From Gammaproteobacteria bacterium (lineage in GTDB: Bacteria > Pseudomonadota > Gammaproteobacteria > Xanthomonadales > Marinicellaceae): a stretch of 55,386 bases of DNA. A program made the translations under genes and the position numbers. The notes under the pieces are model-generated. The model was given only the letters and a program-made list of their open reading frames with translations. It searched no databases and had not been told where the DNA came from. The number at the start of each line of letters is the position of its first letter. Positions within the stretch are counted from its first letter, which is position 1. Positions 44,510-54,265 of this stretch are shown here, piece after piece. The stretch spans positions 1 through 55,386 of the forward strand of contig JAJRQG010000008.1 in assembly GCA_024280395.1 (NCBI GenBank). Reading direction: 5' to 3'.

Positions 44510-46033
44510 TTAATAATTAGGCTTAATTTCACCCGATTTAATTTTCTCCATAAACGATTTCAACTCACGTTTAACCACAGGAGCCAACAAATACAAGCCA
44601 ATTATATTGGGTAAAGCCATTGCAAATAACATTGCATCTGAGAAACTGAGAACAGCGCCTAGATTAACGGCTGATCCCACAACAATAAAGATCAAGAATA
44701 AAACCTTATAAGAGTTCTCTTGAATAGTACCGTGGCCAAACAAATATGTCCAAGCTCTCATTCCATAATACGACCATGAAATCATGGTTGAAAAGGCAAA
44801 TAGAACAGCAGCAAAGGTTAATACCCAAGGGAACCAAGAAATACCCGTTTCAAAAGCAGATGAAGTTAATGCAATACCCGTTAATCCTTCACCGCCAGCA
44901 CCAACGCCTACACCTTCAACACCTGAAATAATAATAACCAAAGCAGTCATAGTACATACAACTACAGTATCAATAAAAGGCTCATACAAGGCAACCAAAC
45001 CTTCAGTTACTGGGTGGTTGGTTTTTACTGCAGAATGGGCTATAGATGCCGAACCAATACCAGCTTCATTTGAGAATCCAGCTCTTTGGAAACCAACAAT
45101 CAAAACACCAACTAAGCCGCCAAGACCAGCATCTGCATTGAATGCACCGTTAAATATCAAACTAAATGCATGACCAATATTTTCATAATTAACAGCAATA
45201 ATAAATAAACAAGTTGCCATATAAAGAACGCCCATAAAAGGGACCAGTTTAGACGTTACTTTTACAATACTTTTAATGCCGCCCAAAATTGAAACTGCCA
45301 CAAATATAGCAACAATGACGCCAAATACCCAGCCATGTAAATCAAAAAAACTACCTGCCCCACCAGTCATAACAATCACCTGTTCTAGCGATTGGTTGAC
45401 TTGATACATGTTTCCACCACCCCAGGACGCACCGATACACATAATAGCAAAGAAGATTGCTAGGCCTTTACCTAAACCACCCATGCCTCTTTCTGCAAAC
45501 CCTTTCTGCAAATATCGCATAGGCCCACCATGAGCTGTTCCATCTGGATGAATATCTCTATACTTTACACCTAAGGTACATTCAACAAACTTCGATGACA
45601 TGCCAATGAACCCAGCTACTATCATCCAAAATGTAGCACCTGCTCCACCCAAACTAACCGCTGTTGCAACTCCTGCAATATTTCCTAGGCCAACCGTTCC
45701 AGAAACCGCTGTTGCTAAGGCTTGAAAATGTGTTACTTCTCCTGGAGCATCTGGTTCATCGTATCTGCCTCTGATTAAATCATAACCCAATCTGAAAGAA
45801 CGTAAGTTGATGAATTTAAAATAAAGAGTGAAAAAAGTTGCAGCAACAATTAACCATGCAAGAATGAATGGTATTGTTTGATCTGTAAATGGGATAGGAA
45901 TACCATAAAATATATATTTGAAAACAAAATCTGATATGGGTTGAACAAAATCATTGATCGCTTCATCAACACTGGCGAGGCTTAAAAAAGGCAGCAACAA
46001 CAAAGTTATTGCCAAAAGAATACGTTTATTCAT
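44510..46033 (-). CDS. Na+:alanine/glycine symporter (AGCS family)
   Basis: A 507-residue inner-membrane transporter with about 10-11 TMs and an N-terminal hydrophobic signal-like segment. The AGCS signature is [21 protein letters not shown], with [28 protein letters not shown] and the [11 protein letters not shown] segment. It imports alanine or glycine with Na+. The neighbours suggest coupling to the Na+ gradient kept by the NhaC-type antiporter. The upstream 256-bp gap (46034-46289) shows a TACAAT-like -10 on the minus strand and no gene. Confidence 0.93.
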   Translation of the reverse strand: MNKRILLAITLLLLPFLSLASVDEAINDFVQPISDFVFKYIFYGIPIPFTDQTIPFILAWLIVAATFFTLYFKFINLRSFRLGYDLIRGRYDEPDAPGEVTHFQALATAVSGTVGLGNIAGVATAVSLGGAGATFWMIVAGFIGMSSKFVECTLGVKYRDIHPDGTAHGGPMRYLQKGFAERGMGGLGKGLAIFFAIMCIGASWGGGNMYQVNQSLEQVIVMTGGAGSFFDLHGWVFGVIVAIFVAVSILGGIKSIVKVTSKLVPFMGVLYMATCLFIIAVNYENIGHAFSLIFNGAFNADAGLGGLVGVLIVGFQRAGFSNEAGIGSASIAHSAVKTNHPVTEGLVALYEPFIDTVVVCTMTALVIIISGVEGVGVGAGGEGLTGIALTSSAFETGISWFPWVLTFAAVLFAFSTMISWSYYGMRAWTYLFGHGTIQENSYKVLFLIFIVVGSAVNLGAVLSFSDAMLFAMALPNIIGLYLLAPVVKRELKSFMEKIKSGEIKPNY

Positions 46034-46289
46034 AGATTATTTTCCCAGACGTTTATTTTTTATTGCGCTAGATTGTACTCTATTTAATGAACAATTGATA
46101 ATTGAAAATAGGAAATTAGAAATTGACACACAGCATCGCTGCATAAACTAACCGATCAAATGATGATGGGGAATATAAAAATTATCAATTCATTAGCTAC
46201 CCCAGCCCTAAGTGGTTATGCTTCTTCCCTTTTTTATTTTAACTGGTCTTTGATTGTGAAATTCCATCTAGAATTTTGTATTTATAGTC

Positions 46290-46802
46290 TTACTTAAGAT
46301 AAAAAATGGTTTTTGGTGTGGTCAATATCACCCTCCGTGTTGAATCATCAATCATTACTGCATAAATGCTGTGCTCACCACTTTCCACATCTGCAATGAG
46401 TTGAGATTTTGACTTAACCTTGCCATGTGGCAAGTCATCAACATAGAATTTAATGCGGTAATTTTTTGGCATGTCACCTTCAATATTGACGCTGGCTACT
46501 ACATTTCCTTTGGTACCCGACAAAGTCGCTTTATTGGCTGGAGTGACCATCACAAAGTTGTCAAATTCATTTTCTGCTTGCTTCTCTTTGTGCGTTTCCC
46601 TTCTTCTATTTGGAGCAGAGTCAAATTGTTTTGTTGATATTTCAACAATGGATTTTAGTTCTCCTTCCTTGACACCTGAAGAAGGCGTGTTGTCACTGAA
46701 GTGAACATTGCCAATCTCATCGGTGTATTTATAAATTTTTGTTTGGGCTTCAATAGAAAAGGCAAAGCCCAAACTTAAAACCAGTGCTAATATTTTAATC
46801 AT
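46290..46802 (-). CDS. Secreted DUF4124-domain protein
   Basis: A 170-residue protein. The start at ATG 46802 is chosen because a signal peptide (MIKILALVLSLGFAFSIEA) begins there. The frame is open for 56 codons more upstream, but that part only translates the MITE-like element. After the signal comes TKIYKYTDEIGNVHFSDNTP, the DUF4124 motif (short beta-hairpin with Y-K-Y-x-D-x-x-G-x-x-x-F-S-D-x-P). The C-terminal 90 residues resemble an Ig-like fold (GTKGNVVASVNIEGDMPKNYRIKFYVDDL). Function unknown. There is no usual Shine-Dalgarno, only GGGATTTGGG from the element. Confidence 0.75.
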   Translation of the reverse strand: MIKILALVLSLGFAFSIEAQTKIYKYTDEIGNVHFSDNTPSSGVKEGELKSIVEISTKQFDSAPNRRRETHKEKQAENEFDNFVMVTPANKATLSGTKGNVVASVNIEGDMPKNYRIKFYVDDLPHGKVKSKSQLIADVESGEHSIYAVMIDDSTRRVILTTPKTIFYLK

Positions 46803-46803
46803 C

Positions 46804-46965
46804 CCAAATCCCGATATAGAAACACATTTTAGAGTGCGAGTACTTGATGTGCATAAGGAATCAGTAAAAACTAAATACACCTCATTGGTGATAAGGTTTT
46901 TTTCTGGTTTCTTAGGTGCATTAAGGGCTCGTGCTATCACTGTGTTTTCTATATCGGAATTTAGG
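46804..46965 (-). mobile_element. MITE-like element, copy B
   Basis: Ends are CCAAATCCCGATATAGAA (46804-46821) and TTCTATATCGGAATTTAGG (46947-46965), the second with two changes from the perfect repeat of copy A. It is about 79% identical to copy A without internal gaps. It fills almost all of the space between the natB stop (46972) and the DUF4124 start (46802), with its perfect end two bases from the ATG. The orientation relative to the downstream gene is the same as for copy A. Confidence 0.72.
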
Positions 46966-46971
46966 GTCATG

Positions 46972-48162
46972 TTAATCAGAGAATAATAAACTTTCTCTGT
47001 TATACAATTTTATTGCCACAAGTGCAAGTATCAAGCCAATTAATAACGACCCTACAATTGCTGCAATGATAGAAACAACTTCAACTTGCTCACCACGCAT
47101 AATTTGATTGATGATTAAATTTTGACTTAAAATAGGTGTTGCCATCATCCAAAGCTTCTCTTTAACAGGTAAAATCATTAATGCAATACTGGGAATCATG
47201 GGAACAATAATTAACAGTCCTACGTAGGTTTGCGCCTCTTTAAATGATTTGCTAAATGTTGCGATTATGGTTTGCAATGAAGCTGCCATAATGGCTAATG
47301 GCGCTAAGATGATGGTCATTATCGAGAGGGTTTTAAAACCTAAATCAACGGACATCCCCATTTTTTCTAATGGCATAAATGGCATGGCCAGTTTAAATGT
47401 AATTAAGGTGAGTATCATCGTCATTAAACCAAAAGAAATGGTTGCAAATAATTTACCCAATAACAAATGTGAACGCTTAATTGGATTTAATAGTAAAGCT
47501 TCTAATGAGTTGCGTTCTTTTTCACCTGCCATGGTGTCAATGGCTAAATACATGCTGCCCATAAATAGGCCGAGTATTAATGCGTAAGGTAAAAATGCAA
47601 GCAACCTGGCTCCCTTTGATTGTGATGTAGAAACATCATGTTTTTCTACAACTATGGCCTTAAGTAATAATGGGCTTATACCACGTAATTGTAGTCTGGA
47701 CATGCCAATGGTGTTTGAATATTCACTGATAAGAGCTTTGATTCGTCTTTGTGTGACATTGGTTGTGCCTTTTGCTGTGGCATCATAATAGATTTCAATT
47801 TTGGCAGGAATACCACTAGAGAAATTTTCATAGAAATCCTCAGGGATGATGATAACAGCTTCCTCATCTTTGTTTTCTATGGCTTTTGTTGCATCTCCAC
47901 TGAATTCATTGATTTTAACGCCTTTGGATTTAACAAAGCTAATAAAACTTTTGGCATTGTCTGCGCCTTGAATTGCTATTTCTAATTGAGATTCTTGTTT
48001 GTCTTTTGCCATATTAACTGTAAAATTAATCATGAATACAAACAAAACAGGCATAAATACGGCACCCATAAATATTGAAGATAACAATGATTTTTTGTCT
48101 CTTACATTGTCTGTTATTTCTTTAAACATGACAGTTTTGATTTGTTGCATTTGCTTATTCAT
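46972..48162 (-). CDS. natB: ABC-2-type permease, NatB-like
   Basis: A 396-residue permease with an N-terminal TM (SSIFMGAVFMPVLFVFMI), a ~150-residue extracytoplasmic domain, and five C-terminal TMs. YLAIDTMAGEKERNSLEALLLNP is the conserved coupling-helix motif of the ABC-2/NatB group. The ATG at 48162 is chosen because it overlaps the natA stop as ATGAATAA and has GGAGAAGG six bases upstream. Longer starts at 48174 and 48198 lack this. With NatA it would form an exporter. The Bacillus NatAB pumps Na+, and the substrate here is inferred only by similarity. Confidence 0.85.
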   Translation of the reverse strand: MNKQMQQIKTVMFKEITDNVRDKKSLLSSIFMGAVFMPVLFVFMINFTVNMAKDKQESQLEIAIQGADNAKSFISFVKSKGVKINEFSGDATKAIENKDEEAVIIIPEDFYENFSSGIPAKIEIYYDATAKGTTNVTQRRIKALISEYSNTIGMSRLQLRGISPLLLKAIVVEKHDVSTSQSKGARLLAFLPYALILGLFMGSMYLAIDTMAGEKERNSLEALLLNPIKRSHLLLGKLFATISFGLMTMILTLITFKLAMPFMPLEKMGMSVDLGFKTLSIMTIILAPLAIMAASLQTIIATFSKSFKEAQTYVGLLIIVPMIPSIALMILPVKEKLWMMATPILSQNLIINQIMRGEQVEVVSIIAAIVGSLLIGLILALVAIKLYNRESLLFSD

Positions 48163-48886
48163 GGCCTTCTCCATTGGTAACAATATGCACAAAGGCATCT
48201 TCTAAATTTTCCTTACCAGTTTGTTGTTTTAATTCACTTTCTGAACCTGAAGCACAGATTATGCCATCATTGACAATTAAAATTTCATCACTTACTGCTG
48301 CTACTTCTTGCATCACATGTGAGGAAAATAAAATACACTTGCCGCGTTCCTTTTCTTTCATAAGGAAAGCTCGAACACCCCGTGTACTCATCACATCCAA
48401 GCCATTTGTTGGCTCATCTAAAATGATATTCTGAGGATCGTGAACCAGGGCGCGGGCGATGGCTACTTTGACTCGTTGGCCTTGGGAAAAGCCATCGGTT
48501 TTGCGATCAATGAAATCTTCCATGCGTAAATCTGCAACCAGTGAATCGGTTCTAGATTTAATTTTTTCATCAGTCATGCCATGTAGTTTACCAAAATACT
48601 CTATATTTTCACGCGCGCTTAACCTTTTGTATAAGCCGCGTGTATCGGGTAAGACGCCTAATAGCTTTCTGGCTCTTTCAGGTTCTTTTTTTGGATCGAT
48701 GCCATCAATAAGAATTTCTCCTGATTCTGGTGTGATCAATGAGTAAATCATTCTTAAGCTGGTTGTTTTTCCTGCACCATTGGCGCCAAGTAAAGCTGTT
48801 ACCTGTGAATCGGGTGCGGTGAATGTAACTTCTTTAACGGCTTGAACTTCACCAAAATTTTTGCTAATTGATTTTACTTCTATCAT
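48155..48886 (-). CDS. natA: ABC transporter ATP-binding protein, NatA-like
   Basis: A 243-residue ATPase. Walker A is GANGAGKTT (34-42), the signature FSQGQRVKVAIARAL and Walker B NIILDEPTNGLD, with SSHVMQEV for the switch His. It energises the permease downstream (8-base overlap), and its start overlaps the stop of the S33 hydrolase gene by four bases (ATGA). The three genes thus form one coupled unit. Confidence 0.92.
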   Translation of the reverse strand: MIEVKSISKNFGEVQAVKEVTFTAPDSQVTALLGANGAGKTTSLRMIYSLITPESGEILIDGIDPKKEPERARKLLGVLPDTRGLYKRLSARENIEYFGKLHGMTDEKIKSRTDSLVADLRMEDFIDRKTDGFSQGQRVKVAIARALVHDPQNIILDEPTNGLDVMSTRGVRAFLMKEKERGKCILFSSHVMQEVAAVSDEILIVNDGIICASGSESELKQQTGKENLEDAFVHIVTNGEGHE

Positions 48887-50310
48887 TGTTCTGGCCCCAT
48901 CATGTTAATAAAGAAAGGTGTGTAATCAAAATCGTTCATGCATTCAATATCGAGTTCTTGTTCTGGATCCTGGATGAAGTCAGTAATAATATCTGGCATG
49001 CAACCCAAGGGAAACACGTTGTGTCCTTGACCTTTAGCAATCAAATGTTGCGAATTGGAAAGAGTTTGCATGGTTAACTCTGCAAAACTAGGCGGTGTTA
49101 CTGGGTCTAATTCTCCTGATAACAACAGTACAGGCAAGTCTGAAATCACAGGGTCTTTAAAACTGGAATCAACCGTACCGTGTGGCCAAGCTGCACAATT
49201 GTCTTTGGTGTTTTTTATAAAATCACCAAACAAATTATTCTCATTAAGCGTGTATTCACTGTAAAAAGGCATGTCTTCTGCACACAGTATCGACATTTCG
49301 ACATTGCTCATGCTTTCTGACAATAAACTTCCAATCATATTAGATTGCGAAGCGATCACTTCCGGTTGCCCATGGTTGGCTTTGGCAATCATCAATGGAA
49401 TTAAGTTCATGGTATTGGCTGAATAAGCAAACAACCTCAATGCTATAGCGACATTTTCTTTGTTTAAAGTCATTTCTTCAAACTCACCTGTAGAAAAGTT
49501 TTGCAACCTTATTTTGGGCTTTTCTGTATCCACTTTTTCAAGCAATTGCCACATCTGCTGCTCTACATCTCCAAATGCTTCATGACAAGCAGGTTGATTT
49601 TTACATTGTTCAAATTGTAACCTTAAAGCATTAACCAAATTTTTCTCATGGCTTTGAGGCATGGCTTCTTGTTGTGGCATCACACCGTCTAAAATTACTG
49701 AGCGAATTGAATCAGGAAATAGCTTCATATAGGTCAAGGCTTTTCGTGTACCATAAGAAATACCCAGTAAATTCCACTTTTCAATTTTTAAGGCTTTGCG
49801 TACTTCTTCTAAATCTTTAATCGATTCTGTGGTTGTATAATAACGGGTATCTGCATCAAGTTTTGCAACACATTTTTTTATTTCGGCTGGTATTAGATTG
49901 ATGTCAGCCAATATGGCCAATTGAGTTTCTTCATCAAACTCACACTTTAAAGGGTTGGACTTACCTGTACCCCTTTGATCCACTAATACCACATCTCGCG
50001 TTTTTAAAATGTCACGAAAGGCAGAAGATGCCATAGGGTAAGACTCAACAGCAGACTGCCCTGGACCACCGGCCAACATAATAATGGGATCATTGAGTTT
50101 TTTTGTTGATTTTGATCTGACAATGGCAATATTTAAATCAATCATCCTAGATGGATTTTGTCTGTTCTCTGCAACAGAAAAATGGCCGCATTCGGCTTTA
50201 ATTTTACCCCCTTTATCACTACCTATTCTGCATTCTTTGAGTTCAATTGCATTAACATTTAAACTCAATATTGTAAATCCAGCTATTAAGCTTAGGTTTT
50301 TAAATTTCAT
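48883..50310 (-). CDS. Secreted alpha/beta hydrolase, peptidase S33/TAP-like
   Basis: A 475-residue protein with a signal peptide (cleavage near residue 21). The catalytic pattern is complete: IMLAGGPGQSAVE (oxyanion), LLGISYGTRKAL with the nucleophile Ser, LLLSGELDPVTPP with the Asp, and KGQGHNVFP with the His. The C-terminal TAP-like domain marks tripeptidyl-aminopeptidase/proline iminopeptidase-type enzymes that trim short peptides in the periplasm. A pair of cysteines lies at KNQPACHEAF. First gene of the unit with natA and natB. The 235-bp gap to the divergent D-amino-acid dehydrogenase gene holds the control regions of both. Confidence 0.88.
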   Translation of the reverse strand: MKFKNLSLIAGFTILSLNVNAIELKECRIGSDKGGKIKAECGHFSVAENRQNPSRMIDLNIAIVRSKSTKKLNDPIIMLAGGPGQSAVESYPMASSAFRDILKTRDVVLVDQRGTGKSNPLKCEFDEETQLAILADINLIPAEIKKCVAKLDADTRYYTTTESIKDLEEVRKALKIEKWNLLGISYGTRKALTYMKLFPDSIRSVILDGVMPQQEAMPQSHEKNLVNALRLQFEQCKNQPACHEAFGDVEQQMWQLLEKVDTEKPKIRLQNFSTGEFEEMTLNKENVAIALRLFAYSANTMNLIPLMIAKANHGQPEVIASQSNMIGSLLSESMSNVEMSILCAEDMPFYSEYTLNENNLFGDFIKNTKDNCAAWPHGTVDSSFKDPVISDLPVLLLSGELDPVTPPSFAELTMQTLSNSQHLIAKGQGHNVFPLGCMPDIITDFIQDPEQELDIECMNDFDYTPFFINMMGPEQ

Positions 50311-50545
50311 AATACCCCTTTGTTCTTATTTAATATTGAGTATTATGCCTAAATTCAAGAAACTATGAAGTGCTAAAAGTCATGTTAGTCTGATTCATGG
50401 TATTATGAAATGAAATTTTCACTGGGAGCTTGTCCGAGAATAATTTGCGCATTTCATGTATGGTATTTCTTATTGACTTTTAACGTTAACCTCTCCATTT
50501 GAATTGCATCATTTACTCAGCGGTAATATTATATTGACCCTTTCT

Positions 50546-51784
50546 ATGAAGAAAAAAATAATTGTCATTGGTGCAGGTGTTATTGGAGCTACTTCTGCTT
50601 TGGCTTTGCAACGTGATGGACACGAAGTCTTACTGATTGATAGAGATGCACCTTGTTCTGGTGCTTCTTTTGGCAATGCAGGTGGCATAGTTAATGGCTC
50701 CTGCGTACCCACTGCTATGCCGGGCATTTTAAAAAATGTTATGGGCATGATTGGCCAACCCCTTTCGCCTCTTTCTATACGACCTGCCTATCTGCATAAA
50801 ATTTCACCATGGCTCATGCGTTTTATTTGGCAGAGTCGACTATCGACTGTACAACAAAATGCCATCTATTTACAAAGTCTTTCTCATGATGCTGTTGCCA
50901 GTTGGAAAAAGTTGACTGCTAACACTCCTCTAAGTTGCTTGTTACGTGATACTGGGTGGTTGAAAGTATATGAATCAGACAATGCTTTTAACAATACCAG
51001 GAATGCATTAAACTTACATGACCAAGTGGGCAGTGCTTATGAAATACTCTCTGCTGGACAAATTAAAGATTTAGAGCCCAATTTAGCACCTATTTTCAAA
51101 CATGGATTTTATCAAAAAGACAGTATAAGTGTTACCGATCCTGAAAAACTGGTTCTTGGTTTAGTTGACTTATTTACAAAAAATGGAGGTTCCTACAAAC
51201 AATTTCCGGTCAGTGAAATTACAACCAACGAACATTCAGTTACATTAAAAGGGTCTAGTGGTTACTTAACAGCTGATAAAGTTGTGTTGGCAGCAGGTGC
51301 ATGGTCAAAGTCTTTGGCTAAACAGCTGGGTGATATTGTTCCTTTAGATACAGAGCGAGGATACCATCTTATGTTTCCTGAATCTACAGGCTCTCTACTT
51401 AAACGTCCCGTTCTTAATGGCGAAAATTCATTTGTCTTAGCTCCTATGAACAAAGGGATGCGCATGACCAGTCAAGTTGAATTTGCCGGTTTAATAGCCA
51501 AACCTAATTATAGCCGGGTAAGAAGCTTAATTCCTTGTGCTAAACGCATGTTACCAAAAATTGACACACATGAAGAGTCCGTCTGGATGGGTTGTCGCCC
51601 GTCATTGCCTGATTCTTTGCCTGTGATTGGCTTCTCTCAGCAATCTAATCATGTTCTGTATGCCTTTGGACACCAACATTTAGGAATGACATTAGGTGCA
51701 ACGACTGCTTATATTGTATCTGACTTATTGGGCAATAGAGAGGCCAATATATCAATCTTTCCTTACCAAGCAACTAGATTTTAA
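50546..51784 (+). CDS. dadA: D-amino-acid dehydrogenase small-subunit-like (DadA family)
   Basis: A 412-residue FAD oxidoreductase. The start at ATG 50546 is taken because the dinucleotide-binding motif IIVIGAGVIGATSALALQRDG follows at residue 5. A TTG at 50504 would add 14 residues without support. Other DadA parts are GASFGNAGGIVNGSCVP, VLAAGAWSKSLA, and GCRPSLPDSLPVIG with HQHLGMTLG at the end. DadA deaminates D-amino acids to keto acids and passes electrons to the respiratory chain. Its 3' end overlaps that of the reductase gene by 11 bases. Confidence 0.88.
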   Translation: MKKKIIVIGAGVIGATSALALQRDGHEVLLIDRDAPCSGASFGNAGGIVNGSCVPTAMPGILKNVMGMIGQPLSPLSIRPAYLHKISPWLMRFIWQSRLSTVQQNAIYLQSLSHDAVASWKKLTANTPLSCLLRDTGWLKVYESDNAFNNTRNALNLHDQVGSAYEILSAGQIKDLEPNLAPIFKHGFYQKDSISVTDPEKLVLGLVDLFTKNGGSYKQFPVSEITTNEHSVTLKGSSGYLTADKVVLAAGAWSKSLAKQLGDIVPLDTERGYHLMFPESTGSLLKRPVLNGENSFVLAPMNKGMRMTSQVEFAGLIAKPNYSRVRSLIPCAKRMLPKIDTHEESVWMGCRPSLPDSLPVIGFSQQSNHVLYAFGHQHLGMTLGATTAYIVSDLLGNREANISIFPYQATRF

Positions 51785-52547
51785 TAGTGAATGCTTCTTT
51801 TTTTTTCCTTTTGGGTGGAGAAACATATTTTTCACGGCGAATTTGTGGCACTGGCAGTCCCTTTTCTTTTAATAGATTAAATGCACCATCTACCATTTCA
51901 GGATTGCCACACAAATAAACCACATCATTGTCTAAATCAAATTCAACTGTTTTCAAGTAAGTTTGTACATGACCATTTAAATCCAAATCAGATGGACATT
52001 GGAGGCACTCTCTACTCAAACAAGAGATATAATGATAACCTTCAGTCTTGGCATTTTCTCGAAACTCATCTTCATACAACAATCCAGACTGGTCCCTTGC
52101 TCCCATGGCGATATAAACCTCTGCCCCTTGTTTAATCCGTTTCATCAATTCATTTTGCATAGCTCTATAAGGGGTAACGCCTGTTCCTGTGGCGACCAGA
52201 AAATACCTTTTCCACATTTTATCAGTCAAACAAAAGCGACCATAAGGTGCGGATGCTTGAATAACCTCACCAATTTTCATACTAGAAAGGCCAACAGTTG
52301 CTAAGCCTCCTTTAACCCAAGAAACAGCCAATTCAATCGTTTTGATATCATCTTCACAAGAATTTAAAATATTGGCCACAGAATAACTGCGAAAAACTTC
52401 CTCTCCATCTTGTTGAAACAACAAGCGAATAAACTGTCCAGCAATCAAAGTCAATTTTTGCTCGTTAAGGATGTCAAATTTAAAATGAACAGTATTGTCA
52501 TTCATGTCTTTTGTTTCTATCAATTTTAAGTCGAAATTATTTTGCAT
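51774..52547 (-). CDS. FAD-binding ferredoxin/NADP reductase-family protein
   Basis: A 257-residue protein of the ferredoxin-NADP reductase family. FRSYSVAN (the R-x-Y-S FAD motif), FLVATGTGVTPYRAM (NAD(P)-binding) and YLCGNPEMVDGAFNLL are all visible. No [2Fe-2S] domain is attached. The C-terminus departs from the usual aromatic end and carries a lysine-rich run (PKRKKKEAFTIKI). It is convergent with the D-amino-acid dehydrogenase, sharing 11 bases at the 3' ends. A possible electron partner is unknown. Confidence 0.82.
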   Translation of the reverse strand: MQNNFDLKLIETKDMNDNTVHFKFDILNEQKLTLIAGQFIRLLFQQDGEEVFRSYSVANILNSCEDDIKTIELAVSWVKGGLATVGLSSMKIGEVIQASAPYGRFCLTDKMWKRYFLVATGTGVTPYRAMQNELMKRIKQGAEVYIAMGARDQSGLLYEDEFRENAKTEGYHYISCLSRECLQCPSDLDLNGHVQTYLKTVEFDLDNDVVYLCGNPEMVDGAFNLLKEKGLPVPQIRREKYVSPPKRKKKEAFTIKI

Positions 52548-52714
52548 GGTGGTTCTAGAATAAAAAGAGGCATATTACTGTAAATAATTAAATTACACTA
52601 GGGCGAAGTCTAAGAATAGCCAATCTAAACACAATAAGCAGGCTTAATAAACCCAGGTATTGTCCAAATATTAAGAAATATGATTATAATGTTATTTTTC
52701 AGTCGTAATTAAAA

Positions 52715-54265
52715 ATGATTCAAATACTAAAAATATCATTGTTGTGCCTGTGTGTTTTTACAACGGTTACCTGTCAATCCAAACAAAAAGAATTTTTGCC
52801 AGAGTTTACTCATATTGATTTGCTCATCACAAATGGCAAGGTCTTGGATGGATTGGGTAACCAGGCGGTATTGGCAGACATAGTGGTAGTAGGCGATAAG
52901 ATTGTTTTTATTGGTAAAACCTTATTTAGTGCAGATGATTTAAACAACAGAGTGGTTACTATTATTGACGCCAAAGAGCGGATTGTTTCCCCTAGCTTTA
53001 TTGATCTACATGCGCATGGTAGTCCATTGAAAACACCCGGATTTGAAAATTTTCTTGCCATGGGAGTCACCACAACAACATTGGGGCAAGATGGAGAAAG
53101 CCCAAAAGTTAAAAATTTAAGCAATTGGCTGGCCAAAGTTGAAAAAAATGGCATTGCCCTGAATCTTGCGATGTTTGTCGGTCATGGAACTTTACGGGAG
53201 TTAACAGGAATCAATCGAACTAAAATGCCAAGTCCAGATGCTTTATCTAACATGTTACAACTGTTAGATAAAACTCTTAAATACACTTTCGGCATGAGTA
53301 CTGGGCTAGAATATAATCCTGGATTATACGCTCAAGAAGCAGAACTGACAGCTTTAGCCAAAGTAGTGGGCAATAATAATCGTTTGATTATGAGTCATAT
53401 GCGCAATGAAGACAGTGATCAGTTGGCAGCTTCAATTAAGGAATTAGCATTGCAAGGTCAATATGCCAAAGTTCACATTGCCCATATTAAATCTGTATAT
53501 GGAAAAGGCGCAGCCGAAGGTGAACAAATTTTACAGATATTAAACGATGCACGAAAATCAGGAATAGAAATTTCGGCAGATATTTACCCCTATAATGCCA
53601 GTTTTACAGGCATTAGTTTATTGTTCCCTATTTGGGCAAAAACCACTGAACAATTTGAATTGGCTTTAATTGACAGAAGGGCAGAATTAGAAGATTTCTT
53701 ACGCAAAAAAATCACCAAAAGGAATGGCCCGCAAGCCACTTTATTAGGCACTCCTCCGTATACGGGCAAAACACTGGCGGATTTGGCCGATGAAATGAAT
53801 ATGCCATTCGAGCAAGTGCTTATCCAATTGGGCCCAAAGGGTGCCTCTGGCGCCTATTTCATCATGGATGATGCGCTGCAATCTCGATTGTTGATTGATC
53901 CAAAAATTTCCATATCATCAGATGGGCGTTTAGAAGGATTTCACCCCAGAGGTCACGGTGCTTTTGCAAAGATTATTGAACAGTATGTCAAGCAACGTCA
54001 AGTACTGTCTTTACCGGAAGCTGTACGAAAAATGACTTCACAATCGGCTCAAATATTAGGTATAAATGACAGGGGTGTTCTTCAAGTCGGTAAAAAGGCA
54101 GATATTATTGTCTTTGACCCCAGTATGGTTAAAGCCATGGCCAGTTATCCAGAGCCTCATCAGCTAGCCCAAGGCTTTGATACTATTATAGTCAATGGTA
54201 AAGTTGCCAGGCGCGAAGGAAAAATGTCTGAAAGTTATTTTGGCAAGGTGCTTAAGCCAAATTAA
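52715..54265 (+). CDS. Lipoprotein N-acyl-D-amino-acid deacylase (amidohydrolase)
   Basis: A 516-residue protein with a signal of lipoprotein type: hydrophobic start, then TVTCQS with a lipidated Cys near residue 20. The amidohydrolase metal site is seen in FIDLHAHG, SHMRNED, HIAHIKS, SADIYPYNAS and SSDGRLEGFHPRGHGAF, in the order used by D-aminoacylases, which remove acyl groups from N-acyl-D-amino acids. It would release D-amino acids outside the inner membrane. The FAD enzyme of the DadA family two genes upstream could use them. Strong family assignment, exact acyl or side-chain preference unknown. Confidence 0.88.
   Translation: MIQILKISLLCLCVFTTVTCQSKQKEFLPEFTHIDLLITNGKVLDGLGNQAVLADIVVVGDKIVFIGKTLFSADDLNNRVVTIIDAKERIVSPSFIDLHAHGSPLKTPGFENFLAMGVTTTTLGQDGESPKVKNLSNWLAKVEKNGIALNLAMFVGHGTLRELTGINRTKMPSPDALSNMLQLLDKTLKYTFGMSTGLEYNPGLYAQEAELTALAKVVGNNNRLIMSHMRNEDSDQLAASIKELALQGQYAKVHIAHIKSVYGKGAAEGEQILQILNDARKSGIEISADIYPYNASFTGISLLFPIWAKTTEQFELALIDRRAELEDFLRKKITKRNGPQATLLGTPPYTGKTLADLADEMNMPFEQVLIQLGPKGASGAYFIMDDALQSRLLIDPKISISSDGRLEGFHPRGHGAFAKIIEQYVKQRQVLSLPEAVRKMTSQSAQILGINDRGVLQVGKKADIIVFDPSMVKAMASYPEPHQLAQGFDTIIVNGKVARREGKMSESYFGKVLKPN

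Noticed and set aside
44784-45173. 129-codon plus-strand frame opposite the AGCS gene
   Set aside because: Antisense shadow of a well-identified transporter, rich in Pro/Thr as expected for the complement of TM-coding sequence.
46803-46970. 56-residue N-terminal extension of the DUF4124 protein
   Set aside because: It is the element's open frame. The signal peptide begins at 46802, so the extension would hide it inside the protein.
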